From: Zhengitettix transpicula
Lineage: Eukaryota > Arthropoda > Insecta > Orthoptera > Tetrigidae
DNA length: 64,000 nucleotides
Assembly (NCBI GenBank): GCA_037074705.1
Contig: CM073593.1
Location: forward strand, 9,305,001-9,369,000
Direction: 5' to 3'
Within the stretch, counting starts at the first letter, position 1, and every line of letters begins with the position of its first letter. This document shows, one piece after another, positions 25,476 to 36,974 of this stretch. Made by a program: the position numbers and the translations under genes. Below the pieces are notes generated by a model. It was not told the origin of the DNA and made no database searches. It saw only the letters and a program-made list of their open reading frames with translations.

Positions 25476-26376
25476 CGAGCATGAAACGAAGCGAGTTTAA
25501 TTCCCTCATTCAGGGCACCTACGTGTTTATCGCGTAGCAGAGACAGGCGACAACAGAGTTTACATATTAAGACGTGACGTTTCGACGACTAAAAGCTCTG
25601 TCGTCATCTTCTTCGCCTAGAATTCTAATTCTTCCATGCTACGGCTGCCTACAATTCCTTCCTTCCTTCCTCCTCAAGTGCTGGTCGACGCTGATATTGG
25701 TCACCACTTCTTACGATTCCTGCTAAGCTGTTTTTTGTATCATCTTTGACTGCTTGATCACCTGATCAATTTTTCCATTCGTTTTTGCATATATTCCAAA
25801 ACTCCAGGTGCAGGCTTCGAAATAGAATTTGTAAGTATTGGAACTGCAACTGGGCTGTTCTAATCCCTTCAGATAATGGATTCCTCCAGTTTCTGGCGGC
25901 GTCCCCTTTGATTAAGTTTTTCCGTTTGGTTTTATAGCTGCTTCTACAACCGGTAGAAAAACCAACCCCGAAACACGGTACTTTCGTAAATTGCAAACAT
26001 AAGAAATAATTTAATAAATATTTACACTTTATTGTTTAACAAATTTAATAAAACAAAATACACATCACAATATATAACCAATGTGCTTGACAAATTAACA
26101 AGTGTGTATTGATTCTGGAATGTTTTCGGGGACGCTATTGTATGTGTTCGTGTGAAATTCTTAAATTATTTTACCATTACAGATGACTATGAAACAAAAA
26201 GTTTCGAAACCTCCTGCAGCCCTTGAGTATGTAAATACTTTTATGAGGCTAATAAAGAGTTTTTATTGAGTATGTAAATTTGGTCGTTAAAAATTGTCGC
26301 GAAATTGTGATACAATCATTTTATACGTAAACAGAGTATATTTTCTCCGTGCGCACTTCGATATTTCGTATGTTAA
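25476..26376. other. Unassigned stretch between the array and the mariner
   Basis: The segment 25565-25615 (GACGTGACGTTTCGACG ... GTCGTCATCTTCTTCG) looks like a remnant of the type often adjoining Penelope-like elements. The remainder has no supported feature. Confidence 0.35.
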
Positions 26377-26379
26377 TTA

Positions 26380-26408
26380 CGAGGGTGAATCAAATATAAA
26401 CAAGACTT
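26380..26408 (+). repeat. Left terminal inverted repeat of the mariner
   Basis: 29 bp, paired with 27639-27667 with a single mismatch at its 23rd base. It is preceded by the TA target at 26378-26379. Confidence 0.95.
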
Positions 26409-26456
26409 ATTTTTTAAAATATTTATTTTGATTTTAAACGCACAAACAATCATAGT

Positions 26457-27528
26457 TTATTTTTCTACAGAATCTCCTGATTTATAAACACATTTTTCCC
26501 AGCGTATAGGTAATTTTTTAATTCCTTCCGCGTAAAAAGCGTCAGGTCGTGTTTGTAGCCAATTGCGCACATATGCTTCAACCTCATTATCGCTGTGGAA
26601 TTTTTGCCCTCCCAAAACTTCCTTGAGAGGACCAAAGACATGGAAGTCGCGGGGAGACAGGTCTGTACTTTATGGAGGGTGTTCCAGTGTCTCCCAACCC
26701 AGTTGCTCCAATTTTTGTACGGTCAGGGCTGCTGTATGGGGGCGAGCATTGTCATGGAGGAGAATCACTTTTCTCATCGGAAGGTCTCGTCTTTTGCGGC
26801 GATATGCAAGTCTGACCTCAGTCAAAATTTGGCAGTAGTATGCCGCATTAATTGTTCTGCGCTCATGCAAAAAATCAAGGTGCAGCAGGCCACGCTGGTC
26901 AAAAAAAACGGTAGCCAAAACCTTGCCAGCCGATAATCGTGACTTGGCTTTCACTGGTCCGGTTTCTCCTTTCTTCCTCCACTCCATACTCGCTTTTTTC
27001 GTCTTAGGGGTGTAGTGATGCACCCACGTTTCATCACAGGTGACAATGTGAGAAAGAAATGGGTCTCCTTTTTCCCGAAATTGTGCAAGAAGACGCTCAC
27101 ACACTTGAAAACGATTCAGTTTTTGGTCAACTGTGAGAAGGCGAGGAACCCACCTTGCGATACCCTAGATCCTCTGAGAGTATAGAGTAAGTGCTCCCAT
27201 AACTTATTCCAACCTCAATTGCAATATCCGAAGTTGTTAGACGCCTATCACCTTCAACAAGTTGACGAACACTGTCGATGTTGCCCGCTGTAATGCTGGT
27301 GCGGGGTCTGCGGTCATGGCTCTCATTTTCAACACGTTCACGGCCCTCCACGAACTGTTTATGCCAAGCAAACACTCTAGCTCGCGACAGCGTCTCTTCC
27401 CCGAACTGTGCAGTCAATCTTCTCAAGATTTCGGCCGGTTTTACACCTTCTGCAGCGAAAAACTTGATAACAATACGTTGCGCAATAGAGGGAGGTACCT
27501 CCTGCTCGGACATCGTAACGATGGACAC
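26457..27528 (-). pseudogene. mariner transposase, DD34D type, frameshifted and interrupted by a stop
   Basis: Reading leftward from the ATG at 27528, the N-terminal DNA-binding part runs open for 133 codons (IAQRIVIKFFAAEGVKPAEI, then RVFAWHKQFVEGRERVE). Near 27150 a frame change interrupts the family's WVPRLLT linker. The catalytic part follows in another frame with the first aspartate in VTCDETWVHHYTP and the second in LLHDNARPHTA. The tyrosine codon expected after EHPP is TAA (26670-26672), so the product would stop before the third catalytic aspartate, which is still legible downstream in LSPRDFH. The original end, near SGDSVEK, is at 26457. Transposase cuts and pastes the element at TA sites; this copy cannot make a working one. 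Confidence 0.93.
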
Positions 27529-27638
27529 TGAGCGAGTCTATGATGATGAGTCACGTGCTTCCCCCACTCCTGACAAACCAACCTAACAGCCAATAACAGC
27601 GGAACGTTCTTCCATCACTATTGCGCGCGCAGGTCCAA

Positions 27639-27667
27639 AAGTCTCGTTTATATTTGATTCACCCTCG
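27639..27667 (-). repeat. Right terminal inverted repeat of the mariner
   Basis: 29 bp, the inverted partner of 26380-26408. It is followed by the TA target at 27668-27669. Confidence 0.95.
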
Positions 27668-27773
27668 TATTATAGGATCATAGCTTGGAAAATAACTGAT
27701 TCCCAGTATAATAAAAGAAGAAGAAAGAAAAGTGCTGCCCCCAACAAGGGAAATTTATTAATAAAATTGACAT

Positions 27774-27779
27774 TTTATT
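27774..27779 (-). terminator. Polyadenylation signal of the secreted LRR gene
   Basis: AATAAA on the minus strand, 35-40 bases after the stop codon at 27814. A second AATAAA-like word lies about 20 bases further on. Confidence 0.6.
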
Positions 27780-27813
27780 GCGTGTCACACGAAGAGGCTT
27801 CACGTTTGATTGC

Positions 27814-28069
27814 TTAGCAGACTTGTTCCTGCGTGAGGAGGATGAGGTTGAGTCCCCGGAAGTCGAACGGTTGCCAGCAGGTGGCGTTCTCGCTGACGTA
27901 GACGTTTCTGTCCCTCGTCCACTGCATGAAGGTGGCCAGTTGGCAGTCGCAGTGCCAAGGGTTGTTGTCAATGGTTATCATGCTCAAGGCCGTGTTCTCG
28001 AAGGTGGCTGTCGACAAGGTGGACAATTTGTTGTCATTCAGGAAGACGGATGACAGCTGCGGCAGATAT
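27814..28069 (-). CDS. Secreted LRR protein, coding exon 2 (last repeats and C-terminal cap)
   Basis: The exon opens after a pyrimidine-rich acceptor (TTTACTTCTTCGCAG) and completes the arginine codon split by the intron. Residues 142-226 of the joined protein contain one full LRR (LSSVFLNDNKLSTLSTATF) and a shorter one (ITIDNNPWHC). A complete LRRCT cap follows with cysteines at 182, 184, 206 and 226 (PWHCDC ... C ... C). The last cysteine is the final residue before the stop. The distance from the last LRR asparagine of exon 1 to the first of exon 2 is exactly 24 residues, the regular extracellular LRR period. This strongly supports the join and leaves no room for a missing exon. Confidence 0.88.
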
Positions 28070-29147
28070 CTGCGAAGAAGTAAACCAGCATAAAGCACGT
28101 TCACAGAAGAATATACACGAAAAACAGAGAAAACCTAGAATCACTAGATATAGAACACCGAAAATCTCGTCTGTATTCTCTGTATTTATTTACATCTTGT
28201 TTCACTATAAACACACTGGAAAACAAATAAACATTACGTTAGTCGAACGAACTCTTCGTTTAATATGATAAACTTTATTAATATAATTTTCAAATTTGTT
28301 GACAATGGTGCAATAATTTTGGTAAAGTATGTGTCGGGGATTTTATTGTCTGGAATACCCGAAAAAGACTTCGAACTAAATTTTTCCACAATTGCAAGGG
28401 AAATATTACGGAGACATGAATATTCCGCTATATTTTTTAATAGTAGAAGAATATTTGCCGGAAGAATTACATTCCGCAGATGGTGATAATTCACGGATAT
28501 TTGAAAGGCTGAATTTCTATATTTCTTTATAATACAGGTAAGAGAAGAAATCAAATATCTGAATATAAGACTAGCTTTAGTACAGAAAAGAATTTGTACA
28601 TTAACTTTCGTAAAATGGCAGAAATAATAATACTTTAATATACAACGGGGGTAGTAATAAATTTTTCTGAAATTGGCCCATTTCCATCAACGTTTCTGAA
28701 GTAATTTAAGTTTTCAGAGGTTAACGAAGAGTTCAAGTGACTCGTTACAAAAACTGAACTCCCCTTCCTTGTATGCAACAAGCTATACACTTTAAATCCA
28801 GAAGGTTTATTAAACTTAGTTTCAATATCAAAGTGTGTTTGTCAACACTTTATTTTAATAAAGTTGATTAATAAAACCTCTTCTACCTCTTTGATTTTCA
28901 ATAGAACCGTGAACCAATATTATGCAAAAAAGTATCCAATATATTTCCCTTTAAAAGGCATGTGTATTGGAATATTAACGGGAAATATTAAAGACATCAG
29001 TGATTTTCTTCAATACAATTTACTCGGTAAAATAAGTATTTACTGAGTTATAATTAAATCTGCTCGCATATGACTTGCCATGTAAAGCAGACATAAAACA
29101 TTCACCTGGTTGAAAGTTGAACTTTTAGCACTTCAAAATTATAGAAA
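28070..29147. other. Intron of the secreted LRR gene, right-hand part unassigned
   Basis: AT-rich intronic DNA in which no coding exon or repeat family could be supported. Confidence 0.55.
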
Positions 29148-29462
29148 GCTACCTGGGTGCCCGGCGTGGCCCGGTTTGTCATAACCGCGACATCCATAAC
29201 CCCCCATTCTAAGACTCCAATCTCGTTTTTTAGGTAACTTTTATGTAACGCCCATTCACCCCCACCCCTAATAGTGCTCCCATCCCATAACGAAAGGGTT
29301 GAAATTATACACAAACAACATCGGTAGATATACAAACAATCTGAATGACCCCGAAATATATTTCTCCGGGACAAATATCGGCCTTTTTAGCATGTTTAAC
29401 AATTTTCATTTGGATGCGGAACATATACACGAACAAACAGTCTATTTTATTTATTAGAAGAT
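29148..29462 (+). repeat. Family T element with a single internal unit
   Basis: The head is ACCTGGGTGCCCGGCG. One unit follows (AAGACTCCAATCTCG at about 29211, CATCGGTAGA, TTAGCATGTTTAACAATTTT). The tail is TTTATTTATTAGAAGA at about 29445-29462. It is the smallest complete copy in the window and lies in the intron of the secreted LRR gene. Confidence 0.85.
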
Positions 29463-29484
29463 TGAAGTTTTTCCTGCACTTTTG

Positions 29485-29486
<2 letters not shown>

Positions 29487-29528
<42 letters not shown>
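29487..29528. repeat. (TA)n microsatellite
   Basis: About 42 bases of uninterrupted AT repeat in the LRR gene intron, soon after the family T tail. Confidence 0.95.
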
Positions 29529-29531
<3 letters not shown>

Positions 29532-30183
29532 TTTATTAGAGTCCTGGTATTTATGATATATAATTTAAATTAAGTACTAGAGATGTCAGTGAATATTCCA
29601 GATGAGAAACTTTACAAGATAAATTACTCGTTAGACACATTGTTACGAGATACTCTCTTCAATACCCAATTAGCGTCGAATGAACTTTCATTTGTGTTCG
29701 AGAAGAGGGCGCTCAATTTGTGTAGCGAGAATGGTAAAACACAGATTGGATTAACTGTGTAGAAATTTGGCTTTTCCTTTGTTGCTAGAAAACCGTCGTT
29801 ATATGAGTTCAAACAAAAAATTATTTACATTTTCGTCAAAAAATTGGATTAAAATTTGGACTACTACTGCTTTCTGCTCGCAATGTATGTGATCAGGTCT
29901 GCGAAATTTGACTAGATCACTGTCATTTGCGTCCCGGATTCTGAAATGTAAACATGTCTGCTGCTCTTGTTGTATAACCAGCAGTGTCGTTTCGATTCTC
30001 GCTCGCAGTGATAACTCACATTTCATCATCAATGATTATTTTGTTCACAAATTTGTCACCAAACCATCTATAATTGTGCCTAACATAAACAAGAACGCGT
30101 AGAAAGCGTGTTGAGAAATTGAAAATAATTTGTGACTCATATATCACGTTTACTTTCGCTTAAATAACGACCAAAGCTCTTAC

Positions 30184-30608
30184 CTGAAGGTATCTTCACC
30201 CAAGGTGGTAAACTTGTTATTGGAAAGCGCGACGGCTTGGATCTGAGAAGAATTCAAGAACACGTTCCTGTCGATAAAGTCAAGATCTGTCTGGAAGAAT
30301 GACACGAAGACCACACTGCCACCAAAAAAATCCTTGTCGATGGTCTCGATATTTCTGTTCATAATGATGAGTTCAGCGAGATTGGTAAAGCGGTCCATGA
30401 TTCCTCCGACCAGAGGGATCGGGGAAACGATGGTGAGGCTCATGACGGCGGAGGGGACGCAGTCGGGAATCGTTACGAGGAAAGGGTCGTCGCAGATGTA
30501 GGCTTGAGGAACGCCGAGGTCGCGGCACTGGCACTGCTGCGCCTCGGACAAAGTTGATGTCCACAACATCAGCAGCAATACGCTAGGAACCAAAGAAGAT
30601 AAGGACAT
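30184..30608 (-). CDS. Secreted LRR protein, coding exon 1 (signal peptide, N-terminal cap, repeats)
   Basis: The start ATG (30606-30608) lies seven bases after an acceptor-like TTTTTTCAG. Residues 1-23 form a hydrophobic leader (SLVPSVLLLMLW ... LSEA) with a likely cleavage site before QQCQC. Cysteines at 26, 28, 39 and 50 form the N-terminal cluster. Leucine-rich repeats follow, for example LAELIIMNRNIETI and IQAVALSNNKFTTL. The exon ends CCTTCAG|GTAAGAG, a strong donor, after two bases of a codon. Exon 2 at 28069 supplies the third. The protein is probably extracellular. I give no symbol because many insect LRR proteins share this layout. Confidence 0.88.
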
Positions 30609-30956
30609 TCTGGATCTGAAAAAACAAAAACTACCTCAGTATTTCCGGTTCTCTGACCAATGATGTTGATCAAATGTAATGAGTTTTATACGTCGTGTGG
30701 TTTTCTTGCTACCATCTTGAATTATAGGAAGCGCTACTCGCTTTTACATAGACAATGGTTCAAAGTAGAAATAAAACATATTTTGAGGGTCACGTGTTTA
30801 GAATCAATATATTTGTAGGTAGCTTTCGGCAACTAACGTGCCATAATCATCCTTCAAAATTCAAATGATAAAATAGAATGACAATTCTCTTAATTATCTA
30901 ATAAGTAAAAATAATAATTATATATATATATACTCTTACACAATTATTTTTTTCAA

Positions 30957-31437
30957 GTAACGGGCTACATGAGGGTAATCCACGTGGTGGCAACCCCTCT
31001 TTAATAGCATAGGAAGGGATTTGAAAGGGAGGATGCGGATAGGTAGGACAAGGTACCAGAGATTAACTACGGCCCCGGGCTTTAATTTAAGGATCCTACC
31101 CGGTAATTCGCCTAAATGGGAAAACCCTATAAAAACCTGCACCAGGTAGATATATTCCTTCCTATGGCAGGAGACGGATTTTCTGTGGGGACGTAGCTTT
31201 CCCTTCTCCGTGCTTCGACCAGTTTAGGAGGCAGCTGGCCGACTTTTCCAATAGAAATAGCCCAACGTTTGCGACCCCGGAACATACACCTCTTAAAACA
31301 AGCCTCGGCTTGTGGGAACCTTAGTTATAAAAACCAGAGAGAGGAAAAGGCAACCCGAAAGGTAGCCTCCTCCAGATCTCTCTGGGAAGGTTCACATGTG
31401 AGAGAACGCTCTCGTAGGCTTCCATGAGGAAGGTAGT
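30957..31437 (+). repeat. Dispersed repeat family G, copy 1
   Basis: It contains, in order, GGGCTACATGAGGGTAATCC, TTTAATAGCATAGGAAGGG, GAATTCGCCTAAAT-like words, AGGAGGCAGCTGGCCGACT and GAACATACACCTCT, then GGGAACCTTAGT and a final CTCTCTGGGAAGGTTCAC. All recur in copy 2. Frames are broken by stops. No terminal repeats or tRNA-like boxes are visible, so the class is unknown. Confidence 0.85.
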
Positions 31438-31450
31438 TTTTTTTTTTTTT

Positions 31451-31995
31451 TAGGGTAACAGGCTACATGAGGATGATCCACATTGGGCAACTCCCCTTTA
31501 ATAGCATAGGAAGGGATTAGAAAGGGGGGATGCGGAAGGGTAGAGGAAGGTAGCCAAGGGTTAACTAGGGCCCCCGGGCTATGGTTTAAGGAACCTAAAC
31601 GGCATTCGCCTAAAGAAATGCAGGGAAAACCCTAGAAAAACCTGCATCGGGTAGGTCGGACATTTGGTAGTTGTCCCACGCCCTTCCGATTACGGGAGAG
31701 GAGTTTGCTGTGGGGACGCAGCTTACCCCTCGCCATGCCTTGGCCTGTTTAGGAGGCAGCTGGCCGACTATTCCAATAGGAATAGCGGACAACTCTTGCC
31801 GTATGCCCAAGGTCTGCGACCCCGGAACATACACCTCTCAAAACAGACCGAGGTGCCTCGGCATGTGGGAACCTTAGTTCAAAAAAAAACAGAGAGATGT
31901 GAGAGCATCCCCAAAGGCAGCCCCCGCCAGAGCTCTCTGGGAAGGTTCACCTGCGAGAAATCCTCTCGCTTACCTTCTTCTTGGAGGAAGGTAGA
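31451..31995 (+). repeat. Dispersed repeat family G, copy 2 (tandem to copy 1)
   Basis: It starts TAGGGTAACAGGCTACATGA, immediately after a T-run that separates it from copy 1. It carries the same ordered words, including GGAGGCAGCTGGCCGACTAT, AATAGCGGACAACTCTTGCC and GAGGTGCCTCGGCATGTGGG. It is the longest copy in the window. Confidence 0.85.
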
Positions 31996-32449
31996 CAACC
32001 TTACAAACATATATAGGATTCATTTCTACTTTCAACTATCAACATTTAACGGTTAATCAACCCAATTCGTAGAGAAATAGGTAAATACTACAAGCGTTTT
32101 ACTGTTATATTTCAATCGTTTTTATTAATAAAAAAAGAGCAAAGAATAGCGTGAGATCCAAAGATGCCGTCTTACTGGGATGAAAGAAATATAATTCAGT
32201 TTACAATGCATGTTGCTTGTTACTTAATAATTTTATTAGAATTTAACATAATTTCAAACACTTGACTACACGATTTAGTACATGAAAATAATGATTTTAT
32301 CTGCTGTGATACGGAAACAAATTGGCATACACATACGAAGATGGGGATCGAGAAGCTACAATGAAGAAAGCCGAGAGATAAACTGCGATATAATCGAGTA
32401 GAAAAGTTCAGTTGGAAAACTTTTTTGTTTAATAAAAGAGTTGAGAATC

Positions 32450-32670
32450 TCGCCCTCGGAAGGGCGTGGAACAAGTACCAACAGCTCGACCTATCTGCTG
32501 CAAGTTTTTTATGTCTCCCCTGCATCACTTTTAAGCGAATTGCCGGCTAGGGTCTTAAAATTACAGCCCGGGAGACCTAGTTGACCCTTGGCTGAATTGC
32601 TCTACCTTCGCGCATCTCCCCTTTCAGTCCCTTTGCTATGCTATAAGATACTACATGGATAACCCTATAT
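32450..32670 (-). repeat. Dispersed repeat family G, partial inverted copy
   Basis: On the minus strand it reads GGGTTATCCATGTAGT, TATAGCATAGCAAAGGGACT, CAGCCAAGGGTCAACTAGG, CCCGGGCTGTAATTTTAAG and AATTCGCTTAAAAGTGATGC, the first half of family G. It is more diverged than the others. Confidence 0.75.
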
Positions 32671-34384
32671 ATAGCCTGTCTACTTTTTCTTGTTAGTGTT
32701 GTGTAATAGGCAATAGAATAGAAAATATAGTTTTATGACGTAGTAATCTATAAGATAATATGTATCAATTATGTATATTTAAATTTTTTATTCTAATACT
32801 AATTGTAAAATATTTGCATTCCCAGAGTTTCTTGGTGTGATCACCATAAAGCCCAGAGGCGGATTCTCTGCCCTCAACAATTTTCAACCCAGTTCGAGTT
32901 ACATTACTGAAGCGGCATGTTCGCCGGAGGAGGCCGTATGTGGCACCTACACAAAGTTCCGAAGGAGAATTCTCCTTCCAAAACGCCAACCACCCCCTGA
33001 AGCAGTGGTTGTGGAGCGAGGACGAAACAAAACACCTACGGCGAGCAGCTCTAGTTCACTCTTCAATCAGGACTGTAATCTATGTAGTATATCTTATTGC
33101 TTGGAAAATATACGTTTCATTCTTCAGCTGTTAACCTTTTTGAACACAAAATCCCCACGAGAGCTTCCTAGAGAACTCCCAACAACACGCATCCTTAAAA
33201 ATTACTGTGGTGTTCCTGTCAGAAACTACCATCTCCAGTAGAAGAAGCTTCTATAGAACATCGCAAGCTCTCATTAAATTAATTACATTCAGTCAAAATT
33301 GACGCGAATTGGGAACGTCGTTAGTCTACACGTGCTGAAATTTAATGGAAACTGTGTTTAGAAATTTATTTTTCATTTCTGTTCAAAACTTTGTCATTCG
33401 CTGCGTGTTTGAAGCAGACGCGTTCATCTTCCCGTTTATTTGCTGGTTGAAGTCGAGCTTCAACCTGCGGCTAAACATACGCTAAAGGACAACCGCGAAG
33501 AGCGAACAGGATTCTTAACAAACAAACAATATAAAGTGTAAAAATGATGAAGCTACTCACGTTTCGGCTTCGTTCCTTTATGGCCTCTTGATCTCTTCGT
33601 ATCTCTCTCAAGTTTTTCCGGCCCCTTTTATACAAACAGTTGAAGAAAGATAAGGTTTTTTTCTGAACACTCAAAGACGCAATTATCTGAATAACGGGAC
33701 ACGTAATCCTCAACAAATCATCAGCTGAAGATAATCGCCAAACAACAAAATTATGACAATTGTAACTTTTCACGATATCACAAGAGAAATCAATTTGTAT
33801 TAGTGTTTCATCAAACTTAATGAAATTACTGGAGCAGAAAAGATTTCAATAATGAAGTGAGAGAGACAGGAATTTCCATGTATAACTTGGACTTTAAATA
33901 TATTTTTAATTGTTGAACAAATACAGAGATTAGGCGGTTCCATTACCTGATAGGAAATGAATGTCCAAATATATTGGTCCGCGGACCACCGGTTGTCCAT
34001 GACGCAATTTTAAGGGTTGTCAAAGAGTTTATATATTATTTATATTAGCTGAACTCATATGATAAGCTTTATAGAATTAAAATTTGTTTATACTGTACAG
34101 TGCAATGCATTAATTACGATTCACGAAAATTTTCTAAATTATTATTAGGATGACATCCTTCTTGGGGCTGGACGGTCGAATGAGACAATACAGTTTCCCG
34201 AACGGACCGAAAGGATAAACGTCTCGAGGAAATTTATGACCGAGCAGGATCGCCGCGAGATTGTTTCCCGACCATCTTCTCGTCTTGTCATATATCGGGA
34301 GTTTACGAAATATTGTATGCGTAATATGGACTTTCAGGACCGTGATTAACAAAGAAGAAGAAGAAAATGTAGACAGGATATGTA
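32671..34384. other. Unassigned stretch
   Basis: A moderately GC-rich block at 32850-33060 is open over about 130 codons (32837-33241, plus) but resembles no family I recognise and shows no linked exon. The remainder is AT-rich without supported features. Confidence 0.35.
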
Positions 34385-34860
34385 TAGGGTAATCCACATA
34401 GTGGCAACTCCCCTCTTATAGCATAGGAAAGGGACTGAAAGGGGGGATGCTGAAAGGTAGAGGAAGGTAGCCAAGGGTTAACTAGGGCCCCCGGGCTATG
34501 ATTTAGGGATCCTACCCAACAATTCGCCTAAAAGTGATGCAGGGAAAACCCTATAAAAACCTGCATCAGGTAGGTCGGGCATTTGGTCCTTCCTATGGCT
34601 GGAGAGGGATTTCTGTGTGGACGCAGCATTCCCCTCTCCGTGCTTTGATCAGTTTAGGAGGCAGCTGGCCGACTATTCCAATGGGAATAGCGGACAACTC
34701 TTACCGTATGCCCAACGTCTGCGACCCCGAGGTGCCTCGGCATGTGGGAACCTTAGTTCAGAAAACCATAGAGAGGAGAAGGCATCACCAAAGGTAGCCT
34801 CCTCCAGAACTCTCTGGAGATAACGGCCTTCGCAAGCTTCCTTGCGTGATCAACGAAGAA
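34385..34860 (+). repeat. Dispersed repeat family G, copy 3
   Basis: It runs from TAGGGTAATCCACATAGTGG to AACTCTCTGG near 34818 with all the internal words of copy 2, such as GGAGGCAGCTGGCCGACTAT and ATAGCGGACAACTCTTACCG. A GAAGAAGAAGAAGA run ends it, and another partial copy follows. Confidence 0.85.
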
Positions 34861-34864
34861 GAAG

Positions 34865-34928
34865 AAGAGTAATCCATATAGTGGATATATAGCATAGGAA
34901 AAGGACTGAAAGTGGGGGATGCGGGACG
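34865..34928 (+). repeat. Dispersed repeat family G, short 5' fragment
   Basis: It repeats the first words of the family (GTAATCCATATAGTGG, TATAGCATAGG, GGACTGAAAG, GGGGATGCGG) directly after copy 3, then is lost. Confidence 0.75.
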
Positions 34929-36974
34929 AATTGTCAGGTAAAATATGAGACAATACAATCTGTGACTTTGACTGTAACTTATGTACTGATTAAAACGCCC
35001 TTGATGTTTTGCAAATTGTTCATTACAGATTAATATTACAAAAACTTCGTCGAAAGTTTCTGTATGGTTGTTGTGTGTGTTTTCCAAAAAATAACAAACA
35101 AATTACTGTTTTTTTATATTACTAGTTATATTTATTTATTTATCATAATCAATATTAAAAGCTCAGAAGATATATAAGAGGCGCTGGTAATGAGTCTAAC
35201 ACTTTAGCCATCAAGTATTATTTAATTTTTTCACCACGGTTAAAGCTCATAATGTTCGTTTTGATCTTTACCAGAAAGTGTAACATGATCAAGAATTGGA
35301 TTCGTAATATTAAGTCCTTCGTCCCCAATAGTCTTGTCAATGACTCTTTGAAAATTGGAAAACGCAAAAACTTGTATAGTTTCCGATACAGATCCTCTTC
35401 CCACAATAGGAACATAATGCTAAGCACTTTGGAGGTCAATTTGACTATATATTTTATTTTTCGAAATTTTGATAATGATTTCTTCAATATTAGGCAAAGG
35501 AGATGCATAAAGCAAAATTGTACTTGAATAATCAACTTCTATTCGGGTCTTGTGATTTTATCCTCTAATAAAGAATGCTTGATGCCTCCACGGTGAACTA
35601 CTTGTTCTAATTACTCCTCCTGGAGAAGTTACTGAACTTACATTGCCATAAAATTTATTGCCTTCGTCAGTATGACACGTTGACAGGGCTGCAATCCGGT
35701 TTCAAGCTAGAAAATAGAAAAAGAGGAGGAGCAACAGATTGTTAATGGAAGTCTATTAAACAAAAAATACAGATGCGTGTCCCTTTAAAATATCGTAACC
35801 TATGGATACACAACTACAAAGATCTTTCATAAGTCACAGTTTCACGACTTTATTTTCTGTTTTCAAATTTACACTAGAATTGTGAACACAGACCAGAAAA
35901 ATGTAGAATCCAACATTGGATAGATACTAGTTGTTAAGTACATACTTTTAAATTTTTAGAAAAAAAATTAATTGTTAGTCTTAAAGACTAGTTTTCATGG
36001 GAGGCACACACATATGTTGATTTTTTAAAGAAAATACTATACAATAACCCACTGTTTCAGCGACAATAGAAGAATTTCCTTGGATATTTTAGCTCTGCAT
36101 TGAGCCACATGGTTCTCATTAAGAAAACTTTAAGAGTTGCCCGTATCAATTAATGCATTGTTCCTTTTTTGCCTGTTTTCTAGTACCTATAACAGGTTTG
36201 TTTTTTAACTATGTTCTATATTTTGATACATTTTATATTTATTACATATAAGTTGGATTATAAATATAATGTAAGATGAATTTGCACGAATGCTTTAAGA
36301 TTAACAATGAAAACAGAAACAAACCCACTTTCAGCATGTAAGGTTGTAACAAATATATACATTTTTTTAAGCATAATGTTTTTTCTACGCGGAGAAGCAG
36401 CAGGAATGCCTTCACAATTTCCTTGTCTGTTGATCCTTCATAGGATCCCGGCCTGCGTCCGTTCCATCCATCCTGCCTTTCCACTTCTATACATTTTGTT
36501 TGTCAAACAACTCCGGTTTTCCGGTTACGACCCACGTTTCCGGATTTCCGTGAAGAGTCGGTCGAGTAGTTGAATTGAACTATATATAATTTACTGATGC
36601 CTTAATGATTGATTTTTGGAGAAACTGACAGGTTCTTGAAAGGCTGCCAGTGTGTGTGACGAAGCCGTCACATTTGAAGAATTTCTTCCTAGATTTAAAC
36701 ATTTCCCTAGTAATATCCCTTTTTGTCACGCTTTCTGCAAATGACATATCTTGCCGGACATGCAGTTAATTAATGAAAAACATGTCCGCACAAGTAACAG
36801 TTTTGAGATCTCGAGGAAGAAGGAGCCGCACGATCGTGGTTGGGTGTCTTCAGGAAAATCGTAGTCTTTCATAGCAGCTGATATAGAATTTCATAAATAA
36901 ATTTTCAGAATTGTTAAAATCCTTGAATGGGTTGTTAAAGAAAGGAATCAATTGTTAGTGGGAATAAATACGCT
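34929..36974. other. Unassigned AT-rich stretch
   Basis: Opposing open frames of 91-105 codons at 35218-35535 are low-complexity and not recognised. No RNA gene or element end is supported. Confidence 0.4.

Larger units (their letters stand above)
26380..27667 (-). mobile_element. mariner-family DNA transposon, nearly full length, inactive
   Basis: The 1,288-bp element is bounded by 29-bp inverted repeats beginning CGAGGGTGAATCAAATATAA (26380-26408 and 27639-27667, one mismatch). It is flanked on both sides by TA, the duplicated mariner target site. It encodes one transposase on the minus strand, damaged by a frameshift and a stop codon. Intact ends mean it could still be moved by an active relative. 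It sits about 150 bp downstream of the stop codon of the secreted LRR gene. Confidence 0.95.
27814..30615 (-). other. Gene span: small secreted leucine-rich-repeat protein, 226 aa
   Basis: Two coding exons (30608-30184 and 28069-27814) join across a 2,114-bp GT-AG intron in phase 2. An acceptor-like TTGTTTTTTCAG ends just before ATCCAGAATG at 30616, so an untranslated first exon probably lies upstream. The product has a signal peptide, an N-terminal cysteine cluster, several LRRs and a C-terminal cap, with no membrane anchor, so it should be exported and bind another protein. Its partner is not known from sequence. Such small LRR proteins occur in insect matrix, immune and neural settings; I do not choose among these. 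The intron holds a one-unit family T copy and an AT microsatellite. Confidence 0.85.

Noticed and set aside
26563..27586. Plus-strand open frames of 89-113 codons
   Set aside because: They lie opposite the mariner transposase on the minus strand and are its shadows.
27778..28053. Plus-strand frame of 91 codons
   Set aside because: It is the antisense shadow of LRR exon 2.
31610..32056. Open frames of 68-130 codons in both directions in family G repeats
   Set aside because: They are not conserved among the copies, which have stops at differing positions, so coding is unlikely.
35218..35535. Possible gene in opposing frames of 91-105 codons
   Set aside because: Low-complexity, lysine/isoleucine/leucine-rich translation from AT-rich DNA on both strands, without domain or exon structure.
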